Assembly: GCF_902493215.1 (NCBI RefSeq)
Contig: NZ_CABUOL010000013.1
Coordinates: 23,186-87,185 of the forward strand
Direction of reading: 5' to 3'
Origin: an uncultured Mediterranea sp.
Lineage (GTDB): Bacteria > Bacteroidota > Bacteroidia > Bacteroidales > Bacteroidaceae
DNA: 64,000 nucleotides
A program made the position numbers and the translations under genes. This document shows, one piece after another, positions 1 to 8,519 of the stretch; position 1 is the first letter of the stretch, and the number at the start of each line of letters is the position of its first letter. The notes below the pieces were generated by a model. That model had not been told where the DNA came from, searched no databases, and saw only the letters and a list, made by a program, of their open reading frames with translations.

Positions 1-6
1 ATCACG

Positions 7-50
7 TGTAAATATCTTTTATTATTGATGTAAATATCTTTCAAGTGTTT
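7..50. repeat. Two 22-bp direct repeat units at the window edge
   Basis: The 13-mer TGTAAATATCTTT occurs at 7-19 and again at 29-41, exactly 22 bp apart. The core is only a weak dyad. The 22-bp spacing matches the other arrays in this window, so this may be the end of an array that continues to the left. With two units the call is tentative. Confidence 0.4.
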
Positions 51-89
51 GTATGCGAGTATTTTAGTCAGCATCCGGATATGTGGATA

Positions 90-276
90 TCACAATTATC
101 ACAAATCACAAATCACAATTACCCGAAATCAGCTTTACGGCCTGGTAAAAGAGAAGTGTTAAATAATTTAATATTATATATAATATATATAATATTATTT
201 TTCTTTCCCAGTTGCCGGAGGGGTGGACGAAAACTCATTTTCGGTAATTGTGATTTGTGATTTGTGATAATTGTGA
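90..276. repeat. 187-bp inverted-repeat element with AT-rich central palindrome
   Basis: The left arm (90-128) and right arm (239-276) are reverse complements over 38 bases with a single one-base indel. Each arm is built from short tandem words (CACAAAT / ATTTGTG). Midway, 169-197 is a perfect palindrome of 14+1+14 bases made only of A and T. No coding sequence lies inside and no target duplication is visible. Nothing else is recognisable between 1 and 400 except the repeats at 7-50. Confidence 0.85.
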
Positions 277-400
277 CAGAAGGGGGGAGGACGGTTGAAA
301 TCGGAATCTTCTACATTTTTCGGCAGAATAGCGCAAGAAGTATCCAGCGCAAAAAAAGTTTCGGAACGGGTGAAAAAACGCCGGTTTGCGAGCCTCCATT

Positions 401-432
401 TTTGGCCGTTTCGAGTAATTTTCTTAAATTTG
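401..432 (+). promoter_or_regulatory. Bacteroides-type promoter for the nucleotidase operon
   Basis: TTTG at 401-404 and TAAATTTG at 425-432 are separated by 20 bp. This matches the Bacteroides housekeeping consensus of a -33 TTTG and a -7 TAnnTTTG. The predicted transcript starts about 25 bp before the ATG at 461. Confidence 0.75.
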
Positions 433-460
433 TGACGTCTAATAAAACAAAAACGAATTG

Positions 461-1243
461 ATGATGGAAAAGAACGAACATAGAAAGTCCGGATGGATGT
501 GGGGCCTGCTGGTGGCCTGCCTGCTGGTGCTGGCATCCTGCCGTGCCGGATACGAAGTGACGAAAGTTGAGGCCCGTCGGGTGGCCATGGATTCCGTTTG
601 GGATGCCCGTCCCTGTGAGGAAGCGCTGGCTCTGCTGGCTCCCTACAAGGCTGGGGTGGACAGCGTGATGGGCGAGGTGAAAGGCGTGGCTGCCGTGTCG
701 ATGGACCGCTTCCGTCCCGAAAGTCCCTTGTCCAACCTCATAGCCGACGTCCTGCGTCAGGCTGCCGCCAGCGTGCTGGGCCGTCCGGCCGACGTGGGGC
801 TGGTCAACGTGGGCGGCATCCGCAACGTGCTGACCGAGGGCGACATCACCACGCAGAACATCTACGAAATCCTGCCCTTTGAAAACTCGCTCTGCGTGCT
901 CACGCTGGGCGGCGCCGACCTGAAGGAGCTTTGCGCCAACATCGCCGCCCGTGGCGGTGAGGGAGTGAGCGGGCTGAACCTGGTCATCGATGCCGAAGGC
1001 CGTCTGCTCGAGGCGAAGGTAGGCGGACAGGCCATCGACGAGGGACGCACCTACACCGTGGGCACCATCGACTTCCTGGCCGAGGGCAACGACGGCATGT
1101 CGGCCCTGACCCGCGCCAGCCAGCGCCAGTGTCCCGAGGGAGCCACGCTCCGCGGCCTTTTCATGGACTACGTGGAACGCGAGGCGGCTGCCGGACGGAA
1201 GATAGAGGCACGCATCGAAGGCCGTGTGGTGATGAAGAAATGA
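461..1243 (+). CDS. 5'-nucleotidase C-terminal-domain lipoprotein
   Basis: This 260-residue protein corresponds to the C-terminal, nucleotide-binding half of UshA/YfkN-type 5'-nucleotidases. A lipobox LASC (Cys near residue 27) follows a hydrophobic stretch, so it is probably an outer-membrane or periplasmic lipoprotein. Family-like motifs are LVNVGGIRN, YEILPFENSL and VGTIDFLAEGNDG. The metal-binding phosphoesterase half is encoded separately 34 bp downstream, so the two proteins probably work together, with gene order reversed relative to the usual domain order. The start could be either ATG of the tandem pair at 461 and 464. Confidence 0.88.
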   Translation: MMEKNEHRKSGWMWGLLVACLLVLASCRAGYEVTKVEARRVAMDSVWDARPCEEALALLAPYKAGVDSVMGEVKGVAAVSMDRFRPESPLSNLIADVLRQAAASVLGRPADVGLVNVGGIRNVLTEGDITTQNIYEILPFENSLCVLTLGGADLKELCANIAARGGEGVSGLNLVIDAEGRLLEAKVGGQAIDEGRTYTVGTIDFLAEGNDGMSALTRASQRQCPEGATLRGLFMDYVEREAAAGRKIEARIEGRVVMKK

Positions 1244-1277
1244 ACAATGTAAACTCAAGAAAGAAAGGATTATCGCA

Positions 1278-2135
1278 ATGATGAAACGAATCTATATGCT
1301 GCTTTGGCTGGCCGGATGCCTGGCACTGAGCCTCTCCGCCCAGCAGACAAAAGAACTCTACCTGCTCCACACGAGCGACATGCACAGCCGCGTGGAACCC
1401 CTGGCCGCCGATGCTGCCGACGCCGATGCCGGCAAGGGCGGATTGGCCCGCCGTGCCGCCTTCGTCCGCCAGTTCTGCGCCGAGCATCCCAACACGCTGG
1501 TGCTCGATTGCGGCGACATCTCGCAGGGCACGCCCTACTACAACTTCTACAAGGGCGAGGTCGAGATCCAGCTGATGAACCTCATGGGCTACGACGCCAT
1601 GACCATCGGCAACCACGAGTTCGACTTCGGCATGGAGAACATGGCCCGCCTCTTCCGTATGGCCCGCTTCCCGGTGGTCTGCTCCAACTATGAGGTGGCC
1701 GGCACGCCGCTCGAAGGGCTGGTGAAACCCTATGTGGTCATCGAACGCGGAGGCTTGCGCATCGGCCTTTTCGGCCTGGCTCCCCAACCCGAAGGACTGA
1801 TACAGGCCGACAAGTGTCAGGACGTGGTTTACAAAGACCCCATCCCCGTGGCGCAGGCGATGGCCGACCTCCTTCGCGACGAGGAACATTGCGACGCCGT
1901 CATCTGCCTGTCGCATCTGGGCATCCGCGGCATCGACCCCGAAGCCGTGAGCGACGAGAAGCTGGTGGTAGCCACTTCGGGCATCGACGCCATTCTGGGC
2001 GGGCACTCGCATACGTTCATGAAGGAACCGGCCTTCTACCCCAATGCCGAGGGGCGCGAGACGCCCGTGTTCCATACGGGCCGCAACGGCGTGTATGTGG
2101 GAGAGTGGAAACTGACTCTGACGGCAAAGAAATAA
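1278..2135 (+). CDS. Secreted metallophosphoesterase (5'-nucleotidase N-terminal half)
   Basis: The 285-residue calcineurin-like phosphoesterase has a Sec signal peptide ending near LSLSAQQ. Its di-metal site motifs are all visible in order: LLHTSDMHSR, LDCGDISQG, GNHEFDFG, CLSHLGIRG and GGHSHTF. This is the catalytic half of UshA-like 5'-nucleotidases and ends where the substrate-binding half would begin. The previous gene supplies that half. Both are probably periplasmic and release phosphate and nucleosides from nucleotides. It lies 34 bp after its partner and 18 bp before the next gene, in one operon. Confidence 0.92.
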   Translation: MMKRIYMLLWLAGCLALSLSAQQTKELYLLHTSDMHSRVEPLAADAADADAGKGGLARRAAFVRQFCAEHPNTLVLDCGDISQGTPYYNFYKGEVEIQLMNLMGYDAMTIGNHEFDFGMENMARLFRMARFPVVCSNYEVAGTPLEGLVKPYVVIERGGLRIGLFGLAPQPEGLIQADKCQDVVYKDPIPVAQAMADLLRDEEHCDAVICLSHLGIRGIDPEAVSDEKLVVATSGIDAILGGHSHTFMKEPAFYPNAEGRETPVFHTGRNGVYVGEWKLTLTAKK

Positions 2136-2153
2136 CGGAAAGGAGGAACGGCT

Positions 2154-5100
2154 ATGAGAAGCACAACATTGAAACGGATTGGCTTGCTGGTGGTGCTCAC
2201 CCTGGTATTCATTGCCCGCCCTGTGTCCGATGCGCGTACCTTGCCCGTACCGTCGGCCGGAGTGATGGAGAAAAGCCCGATAGGCGCGTTGACGGAGGAT
2301 GCCCGTTGCCGCCAGTGGGTAGACTCCGTGATGCAGACGCTTACCCTGCGCGAACGCATCGGCCAGCTATTCATCTACACCATAGCCCCCACGCAGGACA
2401 AGCCGAACGTTGACCTCCTGCGCAAGGTCGTGAAAGACTACAAAGTGGGCGGATTGCTCTTTTCCGCCGGAACGGTGCCCAACCAGGTGGCGCTCACCAA
2501 TTTGGCTCAGGAGTGGGCCGACGTGCCTCTGATGATTACTCTGGACGGCGAATGGGGCCTCTCCATGCGTCTGAAGGACACGCCCCGCTTCCCTCGCAAC
2601 ATGGTGCTGGGATGCATTGCCGACGACCGCCTGCTCTACGAATACGGGCGCGAAGTGGCCCGCGAGTGTCGCGAAATGGGTATCCACGTCAACTTTGCCC
2701 CCGTGGCCGACGTCAACATCAATCCTTCGAATCCCGTCATCAACAACCGCTCTTTCGGCGAAGACCCGGCCAACGTGGCCCGCAAAGTGGTGGCCTATGC
2801 CCGCGGCCTCGAGGACGGAGGCGTGTTGTCCGTAGGCAAGCATTTCCCCGGTCATGGCGATACGAATGTCGATTCGCACAAGGCTCTGCCCACCCTGCGC
2901 TTCACACGCCAGCGGCTCGATAGTGTGGAACTTTATCCCTTCCGCCAGATGATTGGCGCGGGGCTGAACGGCATGATGGTAGGACATCTGGCCGTGCCCG
3001 CCCTCGAAGGGAAGGAAGGGGTGCCTGCCTCCCTCTCGCGCAAGGTGGTTCACGACCTGCTGAGCGAAGAACTTCAGTTCAAGGGGCTTGTCTTTACCGA
3101 TGCCTTGGCCATGAAAGGAGTGCAGGGTGGCGGTTCGGTGTGCCTCCGGGCGCTGAAGGCAGGCAACGACCTTTTGCTGGTGCCGCGCCGCATCAAGGAA
3201 GAAGTGGAAGCCGTGCTTCAGGCCGTGAAGCGGGGCGAACTTTCGGAAGCCGACCTCTCTGCCCGTTGCCGCAAGGTGCTGGCCTATAAATATGCCCTGG
3301 GCTTGAAGAACAGGCCTTTCGTCCGCCTCTCGGGGTTGAGTACACGCCTCAATACGCCCGAGGCCCGCGATTTGGTGAGCCGCTTGTCACAGGCCTCTGT
3401 CACCGTCTTGTCCAACAAGGACCGTGCCCTCCCGATGGACCCCACGGTAAAGGATGTGGCTGTTGTCCACATCGGTGGCGGGCGTGCCGACCTGACACCT
3501 TTGATGCAGGAGATGGCCATCTTCGTGGAACCTGACAAATTTGACGTGGGACGCGATATGGACGGGGCACAGAAGGCTGCCCTGAAAAAGAAACTGGCCG
3601 GATACCGTCGTGTCGTGGTGTGTGTGACGGATGAGGGATGGACCGATTATCAGTCACTCTTTGCCGGATGGCCCGAGGAGGTTCCCCTTGTCTATGTGCT
3701 CTTCATTCAAGGCCATCGGGTGAAGGCCGGCTTGCGCAATTGTCTGGCCGCGGCATCGGCCGTGGTGCTGGCCCATTCGGCCGACGAAGATGTACAGCGC
3801 CATGCCGTCAATGTGCTTTATGGTGCGGCAGGTGCCGACGGACGGCTTTCGGCCAGTATCGGCTCCGTGTTCAAGGCTGGGTGTGGCGTGACCCTCGAAG
3901 CCCGCGACCTGCCCCGCTACAATCCCGACGAACATGGTATGGATGCCCGCATCCTGAAGCAGATAGACGACATTGTGGACGAAGGCCTGCGCAAGGGAGC
4001 ATTTCCTGGTTGCCAGGTTGTGGTTCTGAAGGACGGGCGCGAAATGTACAACAAGGCTTTCGGTACGTTCATGGGCGAGGGCAGCCAGGCGGTCACAACA
4101 ACCGATGTGTACGACCTTGCTTCGATGACCAAGACTTCGGCTACCTTGCTGGCCGTGATGAAGCTCTACGATCAGGGATTGCTGAGCCTCACCGACTATG
4201 TTTCGGCCTATCTTCCCTTTCTGAAAGGGACAGACAAAGAGCGCATTACCGTGAGCGACCTGCTCTTCCACGAATCGGGTTTGCCTTCTACCATCCTGTT
4301 CTATCAGGATGCCATCGATAAGGAGAGTTATACAGGTACCCTGTTCCGCAACAGGGCTGACGCCCAACATACCGTCCGCATCGGACGCGACACATGGGCC
4401 AATCCCCGTTTCAGTTTCCGTCGTGGCTTGACGTCTGTTGTCCGCAACGATTCCTGTACCCTTCAAGTGGCCGATAACTTGTGGCTGGCTGCCTCGTTCA
4501 AGCAGGAGATGATGCGGAAGATAGCCGATTCCCGCCTGCGCGACAAGCGTTATCGCTATAGTTGTGTGGGTTTCATATTGCTACAACAGATTGTGGAAGC
4601 CCGTACGGGCATGCCGATGGACAAGTTTCTGGAGCGGGAATTCTATCGTCCGATGGGGTTGAGGCACACGGGGTTCTGCCCCTTGCGCTTCTTGCCCAAG
4701 AGTGGAATTGTACCCTCGTCGGTCGACGGCTTCTTGCGGAAAACGACCCTTCAGGGCTTTGTGCACGACGAGTCGGCCGCTTTCCTTGGTGGCGTATCGG
4801 GCAATGCCGGCCTCTTCTCCAATGCTTCGGAGGTGGCCCGCATCGGGCAGATGTTGCTTAACGGTGGTACGCTGGACGGGCGCCGCTATTTGAGCGAGAA
4901 GACTTGCCGGCTCTTTACGACCCACACCTCCCGCCTCAGCCGTCGTGGATTGGGCTTCGACAAGCCCGAAACGAAGGAGGGGCGATACAGCCCTTGTTGC
5001 GCTTCAGCGCCTTCGTCGGTTTATGGTCATACAGGTTTTACAGGTACCTGCATGTGGATGGATCCCGACAACGGTTTGGTTTATGTGTTCTTGAGCAACC

Positions 5101-5195
5101 GCATTTGCCCCAATGTGTGGAACAACCTGCTCATGGAGCTGGACATTCGCGAACGCATTCAGGAAACAATATACAGAGCCCTGCTGGAGTCGTGA
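2154..5195 (+). CDS. GH3 beta-N-acetylhexosaminidase fused to a serine beta-lactamase-fold domain
   Basis: A 1013-residue exported protein. Residues about 45-390 form a family 3 glycoside hydrolase of the NagZ type. KHFPGHGDTNVDSH (about 228-241) is the NagZ loop with its catalytic His, and VFTDALAMKGV (about 312-322) carries the nucleophile Asp. Residues about 600-1010 have the class C beta-lactamase/PBP fold: SMTK (Ser about 657, Lys about 660), YSC (about 801) in the tyrosine motif, and HTG (about 958) in the KTG position. The fusion is known in Bacteroidetes. A role in cell-wall glycan and peptide turnover is inferred. It is the last gene of the nucleotidase operon. Confidence 0.92.
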   Translation: MRSTTLKRIGLLVVLTLVFIARPVSDARTLPVPSAGVMEKSPIGALTEDARCRQWVDSVMQTLTLRERIGQLFIYTIAPTQDKPNVDLLRKVVKDYKVGGLLFSAGTVPNQVALTNLAQEWADVPLMITLDGEWGLSMRLKDTPRFPRNMVLGCIADDRLLYEYGREVARECREMGIHVNFAPVADVNINPSNPVINNRSFGEDPANVARKVVAYARGLEDGGVLSVGKHFPGHGDTNVDSHKALPTLRFTRQRLDSVELYPFRQMIGAGLNGMMVGHLAVPALEGKEGVPASLSRKVVHDLLSEELQFKGLVFTDALAMKGVQGGGSVCLRALKAGNDLLLVPRRIKEEVEAVLQAVKRGELSEADLSARCRKVLAYKYALGLKNRPFVRLSGLSTRLNTPEARDLVSRLSQASVTVLSNKDRALPMDPTVKDVAVVHIGGGRADLTPLMQEMAIFVEPDKFDVGRDMDGAQKAALKKKLAGYRRVVVCVTDEGWTDYQSLFAGWPEEVPLVYVLFIQGHRVKAGLRNCLAAASAVVLAHSADEDVQRHAVNVLYGAAGADGRLSASIGSVFKAGCGVTLEARDLPRYNPDEHGMDARILKQIDDIVDEGLRKGAFPGCQVVVLKDGREMYNKAFGTFMGEGSQAVTTTDVYDLASMTKTSATLLAVMKLYDQGLLSLTDYVSAYLPFLKGTDKERITVSDLLFHESGLPSTILFYQDAIDKESYTGTLFRNRADAQHTVRIGRDTWANPRFSFRRGLTSVVRNDSCTLQVADNLWLAASFKQEMMRKIADSRLRDKRYRYSCVGFILLQQIVEARTGMPMDKFLEREFYRPMGLRHTGFCPLRFLPKSGIVPSSVDGFLRKTTLQGFVHDESAAFLGGVSGNAGLFSNASEVARIGQMLLNGGTLDGRRYLSEKTCRLFTTHTSRLSRRGLGFDKPETKEGRYSPCCASAPSSVYGHTGFTGTCMWMDPDNGLVYVFLSNRICPNVWNNLLMELDIRERIQETIYRALLES

Positions 5196-5229
5196 AGCAG
5201 GGATGTGAAGGAGGGTAACGGAAAAAGAA

Positions 5230-5260
5230 AACCGCTGATAACCAATGGTTGTCAGCGGTT
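5230..5260. terminator. Bidirectional terminator between GH3 gene and tRNA-Lys
   Basis: Two 15-base arms (5230-5244 and 5246-5260) are reverse complements apart from one G-T pair. The stem is followed by GTTTCTTCTC on the plus strand and by TTTCTTTTTC on the minus strand. It can therefore end both the operon to its left and the tRNA transcript coming from the right. Confidence 0.75.
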
Positions 5261-5270
5261 GTTTCTTCTC

Positions 5271-5346
5271 TGGTGATCCGCTTGGGGCTCGAACCCAAGA
5301 CCCCAACATTAAAAGTGTTGTGCTCTACCTGCTGAGCTAGCGAATC
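5271..5346 (-). tRNA. tRNA-Lys (anticodon UUU)
   Basis: Read on the minus strand, the 76 nt fold into a full cloverleaf. The acceptor stem pairs GATTCGC with GCGGATC (one G-T pair). The D loop has AGCTCAGCAGG, the anticodon arm is CAACA-CTTTTAA-TGTTG with anticodon TTT, and the T loop is GGTTCGAGCCC. The terminal CCA is encoded (complement of 5271-5273). Confidence 0.97.
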
Positions 5347-5371
5347 AAACCTTAGTGCTGTTAAGCGGGTG

Positions 5372-5402
5372 CAAAGATAGGGCTTTTTGATGAAATGGCA
5401 AA
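5372..5402 (-). promoter_or_regulatory. Promoter of tRNA-Lys
   Basis: On the minus strand, TTTG (complement of 5399-5402) and TATCTTTG (complement of 5372-5379) are 19 bp apart, an exact match to the Bacteroides -33/-7 consensus. It lies 25 bp before the tRNA, inside the gap after the permease gene. Confidence 0.8.
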
Positions 5403-5413
5403 TTTTTTTTTGA

Positions 5414-6556
5414 TTATTTTTCTTCATCGGGCGAAGATTTTGGCGCAAGGGGAGTGCTTTCGCTCCTTTCATCTTGTTTGATTTTCTCTTTATTGATGAT
5501 GAAACGCTGGTAATAGGACAACATGAGTGTCGTCAGCGGCAGGGCGATAATCATGCCCAGCATGCCCATCAGAGAACCCCATACCGAAAGCGAGAGGAGG
5601 ATGATGGCAGGGTTGAGGCCTGTAATCTTCCCCATGACACGCGGCACGATGAAGCCGTCCTGAATGGCTTGTACGATAGCAAATACAGCCAGGGCAGCGG
5701 CCAGAATAAGCCAGAAGTTGCCACCCGTGTCGGCTGCCTTCAGGATGGCCAATATCACGGTGGGGATAAAGCCGATAATCTGCAGGTAGGGCACCAGGTT
5801 GAGGGCGCCGATGAACAATCCCAGGCCGATGGCCAGCGGAAAGTCGATGATGAGGAATCCGATGCTGAACAATATGCCCACGCAGAGGGCTACGAAGGCC
5901 TGCCCGCGGAAGTATCGGTTCATGCCATCCTTGACATTGTTCATGATGCCGCTCAGGAAGGTGCGGTATTTGACGGGAAGCAGGCGTGGCCATCCTTCTG
6001 CAATGCTCTCATAGTCGAGCAGGATAAATACGATATAGAGCAGGATGATGAAGAACGTGAAGACTCCATAGAGCAGGTTGACCGACTCGGTAACCAGTGA
6101 CCATAGCGGAGGGACGGCTTCCTTCAGGGCGTCCAGCAGGCTTTTTTCCTGGAAAAGCTTCTGGAGGAACTGGGGGTCGACGTTGTCGCGAAGGAATTCG
6201 GACAGGTTGCGGGGCACGTTGCTTCCATAGTTGTTGTTGGTGAAATATTCCATCAGCAGGTCCTTCACGCGGCCGAATTCTTGTATCATGGGCGGTACGA
6301 GCAGATAGAAAGCCGCCGTGGCGATGCCGCCCAAGGTGAGCAGGGCGCAGAAGATGGAGATAACGCGATTCTTCAGCTTCAGCCGGTATTGGAAGAAAGA
6401 CACCAGCGGATAGATCAGGTAGGCGATGAGCCAAGCTATGAAGAAGGGGAGCAGGGCTCCGCTCAGCCGTTTGATGAGGATAAGGACGCCGATGATGATA
6501 CCGCCGATGATGACTCCGCGGATAAAGCTGTCGAAAGTTATCTTTTTGCGTTCCAT
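5414..6556 (-). CDS. AI-2E family (PerM-type) membrane permease
   Basis: A 380-residue inner-membrane protein of the AI-2E transporter/PerM family. It has two N-terminal membrane helices, a soluble stretch with NLSEFLRDNVDPQF, and about five C-terminal helices ending in the family's PRVMGKITGLNPAIILLSL region. The substrate is unknown: despite the family name, members often move ions or other solutes. I chose the ATG at 6556 (MERKKITF) because the preceding open codons lack any family character and overlap the upstream gene. It follows thymidine kinase by 16 bp and is probably co-transcribed with it. Confidence 0.9.
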   Translation of the reverse strand: MERKKITFDSFIRGVIIGGIIIGVLILIKRLSGALLPFFIAWLIAYLIYPLVSFFQYRLKLKNRVISIFCALLTLGGIATAAFYLLVPPMIQEFGRVKDLLMEYFTNNNYGSNVPRNLSEFLRDNVDPQFLQKLFQEKSLLDALKEAVPPLWSLVTESVNLLYGVFTFFIILLYIVFILLDYESIAEGWPRLLPVKYRTFLSGIMNNVKDGMNRYFRGQAFVALCVGILFSIGFLIIDFPLAIGLGLFIGALNLVPYLQIIGFIPTVILAILKAADTGGNFWLILAAALAVFAIVQAIQDGFIVPRVMGKITGLNPAIILLSLSVWGSLMGMLGMIIALPLTTLMLSYYQRFIINKEKIKQDERSESTPLAPKSSPDEEK

Positions 6557-6572
6557 GTGGACTTGCTCTTTT

Positions 6573-7169
6573 TTATTCAGTTTCGTCTGCCTGGATGGCC
6601 TTCTGATAGCACGTCCGGCACAAGGGTTCGTATTGGGCCGTTTCGCCCAGCAGGACCTGCTTGTCGTTCTTGACCGTCCGATGTGAGAAGGAAGCCAGTT
6701 CACCACATTTCACACAGATGGCATGCACCTTGGACACTTCGTCGGCAATGGCACACAAGCCGGGCATCGGGCCGAAAGGCGTGCCGCGGAAGTCCATGTC
6801 GAGACCTGCGACGATGACGCGCACTCCGTTGTTGGCCAGTTGGTTGCATACGTCAATCAGGCCATTGTCGAAGAACTGGGCTTCGTCGATGCCTACCACG
6901 TCTATTTCGGATGTGAAGAGCAGGATGCTGGCCGAAGAATCGATGGGAGTGGATGAAATGGAATTGCTGTCGTGCGACACCACCTCTGCCTCCGAATAGC
7001 GGGTGTCGATGGCCGGCTTGAAAATCTCTACCCGCTGGCGTGCAAACTTGGCACGCTTCAGCCGGCGGATGAGCTCTTCGGTCTTGCCCGAAAACATCGA
7101 GCCGCAGATTACTTCGATCCGGCCTCTTCTCTTGGTCTCTTGTATATGGTCTTCCGAAAATACGTTCAT
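6573..7169 (-). CDS. tdk: Thymidine kinase
   Basis: A 198-residue type II thymidine kinase that phosphorylates thymidine to dTMP in the salvage pathway. The P-loop GSMFSGKTEE lies near the N-terminus, followed by DEAQFFD (metal-binding Asp and catalytic Glu). A C-terminal zinc ribbon shows CVKCG and CRTC. I chose the start at 7169 (MNVFSEDHIQET), which is close to the usual Bacteroides tdk N-terminus. An in-frame ATG at 7235 lies upstream of the likely promoter. Confidence 0.95.
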   Translation of the reverse strand: MNVFSEDHIQETKRRGRIEVICGSMFSGKTEELIRRLKRAKFARQRVEIFKPAIDTRYSEAEVVSHDSNSISSTPIDSSASILLFTSEIDVVGIDEAQFFDNGLIDVCNQLANNGVRVIVAGLDMDFRGTPFGPMPGLCAIADEVSKVHAICVKCGELASFSHRTVKNDKQVLLGETAQYEPLCRTCYQKAIQADETE

Positions 7170-7195
7170 GCTTGATGGAATAATGATATTTCGTA

Positions 7196-7203
7196 CAAAA
7201 GTA
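7196..7203 (-). promoter_or_regulatory. -7 promoter element for tdk
   Basis: The complement reads TACTTTTG, a TAnnTTTG match ending 27 bp before the tdk ATG. The -33 position has only GTTG. This element supports the start at 7169. Confidence 0.5.
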
Positions 7204-7245
7204 ATCATTTTGTCGGCTTCACAACGTTTTTTCATTATTTATTTC

Positions 7246-7253
7246 TACATTTG
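7246..7253 (+). promoter_or_regulatory. -7 promoter element for the coiled-coil gene
   Basis: TACATTTG matches TAnnTTTG and ends 12 bp before the ATG at 7266, so the leader would be very short. No clear TTTG is seen at -33. Confidence 0.5.
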
Positions 7254-7265
7254 TGGCGTTAACGT

Positions 7266-7790
7266 ATGTACGACAAGGATATGCAGAATTTGTTGGATGA
7301 TATAAGGACGGAGATGGACACCCTCAAAGGGTGCATCGGGCGGATGGAGCAACGTTTGGACGAACTTCAGGCCAAGCTGGCAGAATTGAGCGGCTTGCTT
7401 CAGTCGGGGCCGAAACCGCATGTTGCCGAAGAAGTGCCGCCACAGGTGGTGGAAGAACCGGTCGTGGTTCCCAACCAGCCCGAGGTTGTTCAGGAAACAC
7501 GCCAGCCCGTTGAAGAACCGGCCGAAGAGCCCCTTTCGGCCTCTATCCTGGCAGAACGCATAAGGCCTGCGGCCGATTTGCGCCATGCGCTCAGCCTGAA
7601 CGATTCGTTTCGTTTTGCCCGCGAATTGTTCGACGGCAATGCTTCGCGTATGAACCGCGTCCTTGAATCCTTGAGCCATGCCGCCACCTTCGCAGAAGCC
7701 GTTTCCTTGTTTGAGGCCGAGGTTCATGCGACGGAAGACAATGAGGCGGCGGCCGATTTTATAGAGCTTCTGCGCAAGTATTTCAACTGA
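7266..7790 (+). CDS. Conserved Bacteroidetes coiled-coil protein
   Basis: A 174-residue soluble protein that I know only as a Bacteroidetes hypothetical. Residues about 5-45 are a heptad coiled coil. Residues about 55-90 are a Pro/Glu/Val-rich linker. Residues about 100-174 are a helical domain with LNDSFRFARELFDGNASRMN, a sequence type seen at the C-terminus of several Bacteroidales proteins. There is no signal peptide. It sits 18 bp before rsmI and diverges from tdk. Function unknown. Confidence 0.8.
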   Translation: MYDKDMQNLLDDIRTEMDTLKGCIGRMEQRLDELQAKLAELSGLLQSGPKPHVAEEVPPQVVEEPVVVPNQPEVVQETRQPVEEPAEEPLSASILAERIRPAADLRHALSLNDSFRFARELFDGNASRMNRVLESLSHAATFAEAVSLFEAEVHATEDNEAAADFIELLRKYFN

Positions 7791-7808
7791 TAAAAGCAGG
7801 GACGGACT

Positions 7809-8480
7809 ATGGGAAAATTGTATATCGTACCGACGCCGGTCGGCAATCTGGAAGACATGACCTTCCGTGCCATCCGTGTCTTGAAGGAGGCCGATCTGAT
7901 ATTGGCCGAAGATACTCGTACCTCAGGAATTCTTCTGAAACATTTCGAAATCAAGAATTCCATGCAATCTCATCACAAATTCAATGAACATAAAACGGTT
8001 GAAAGTGTTGTTAATCGTATAAAGGCTGGTGAAACGGTGGCTCTGATATCGGATGCCGGCACGCCAGGCATCTCCGATCCAGGTTTCCTGATGGCCCGCG
8101 AATGTGCTCGCAATGGAATCGAAGTGGAGTGCCTGCCCGGAGCAACAGCATTTGTACCTGCTCTGGTAGCTTCGGGATTGCCTTGCGACCGCTTTTGCTT
8201 CGAGGGTTTCCTCCCTCAGAAAAAAGGCCGTTCTACCCGCCTGAAAGCATTGGTTTGCGAGCAGCGAACCATGGTGTTCTATGAATCGCCCTATCGGTTG
8301 GTGAAAGCCCTGACCCAGTTTGCCGAATGTTTCGGCCCTGAACGTCAGGCGTCCGTCTCGCGCGAAATATCCAAGGTGCACGAAGAGACGGTACGAGGCA
8401 CCCTGGCCGAGCTGGCGGAACACTTTACGGCCAATGAACCCCGTGGCGAGATTGTGATTGTAATAGCAGGAATAGACTAA
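7809..8480 (+). CDS. rsmI: 16S rRNA (cytidine1402-2'-O)-methyltransferase
   Basis: A 223-residue SAM-dependent methyltransferase of the RsmI class, which 2'-O-methylates C1402 in the ribosomal decoding centre. Visible motifs are IVPTPVGNLEDMTFRA at the N-terminus, AEDTRTSG, ISDAGTPGISDPG, and CLPGATAFVPALVASG. It is about 50-60 residues shorter than the E. coli enzyme, as in other Bacteroidetes. It is in line with the coiled-coil gene upstream. Confidence 0.95.
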   Translation: MGKLYIVPTPVGNLEDMTFRAIRVLKEADLILAEDTRTSGILLKHFEIKNSMQSHHKFNEHKTVESVVNRIKAGETVALISDAGTPGISDPGFLMARECARNGIEVECLPGATAFVPALVASGLPCDRFCFEGFLPQKKGRSTRLKALVCEQRTMVFYESPYRLVKALTQFAECFGPERQASVSREISKVHEETVRGTLAELAEHFTANEPRGEIVIVIAGID

Positions 8481-8519
8481 AAAATAAGTACCAAAATTAA
8501 AACGTAAAAACGAGAGCGT

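Noticed and set aside
5414..6556. Autoinducer-2 transport as the function of the AI-2E family permease
   Set aside because: The family name is historical. No luxS or lsr-type genes are present and the substrate cannot be read from sequence.
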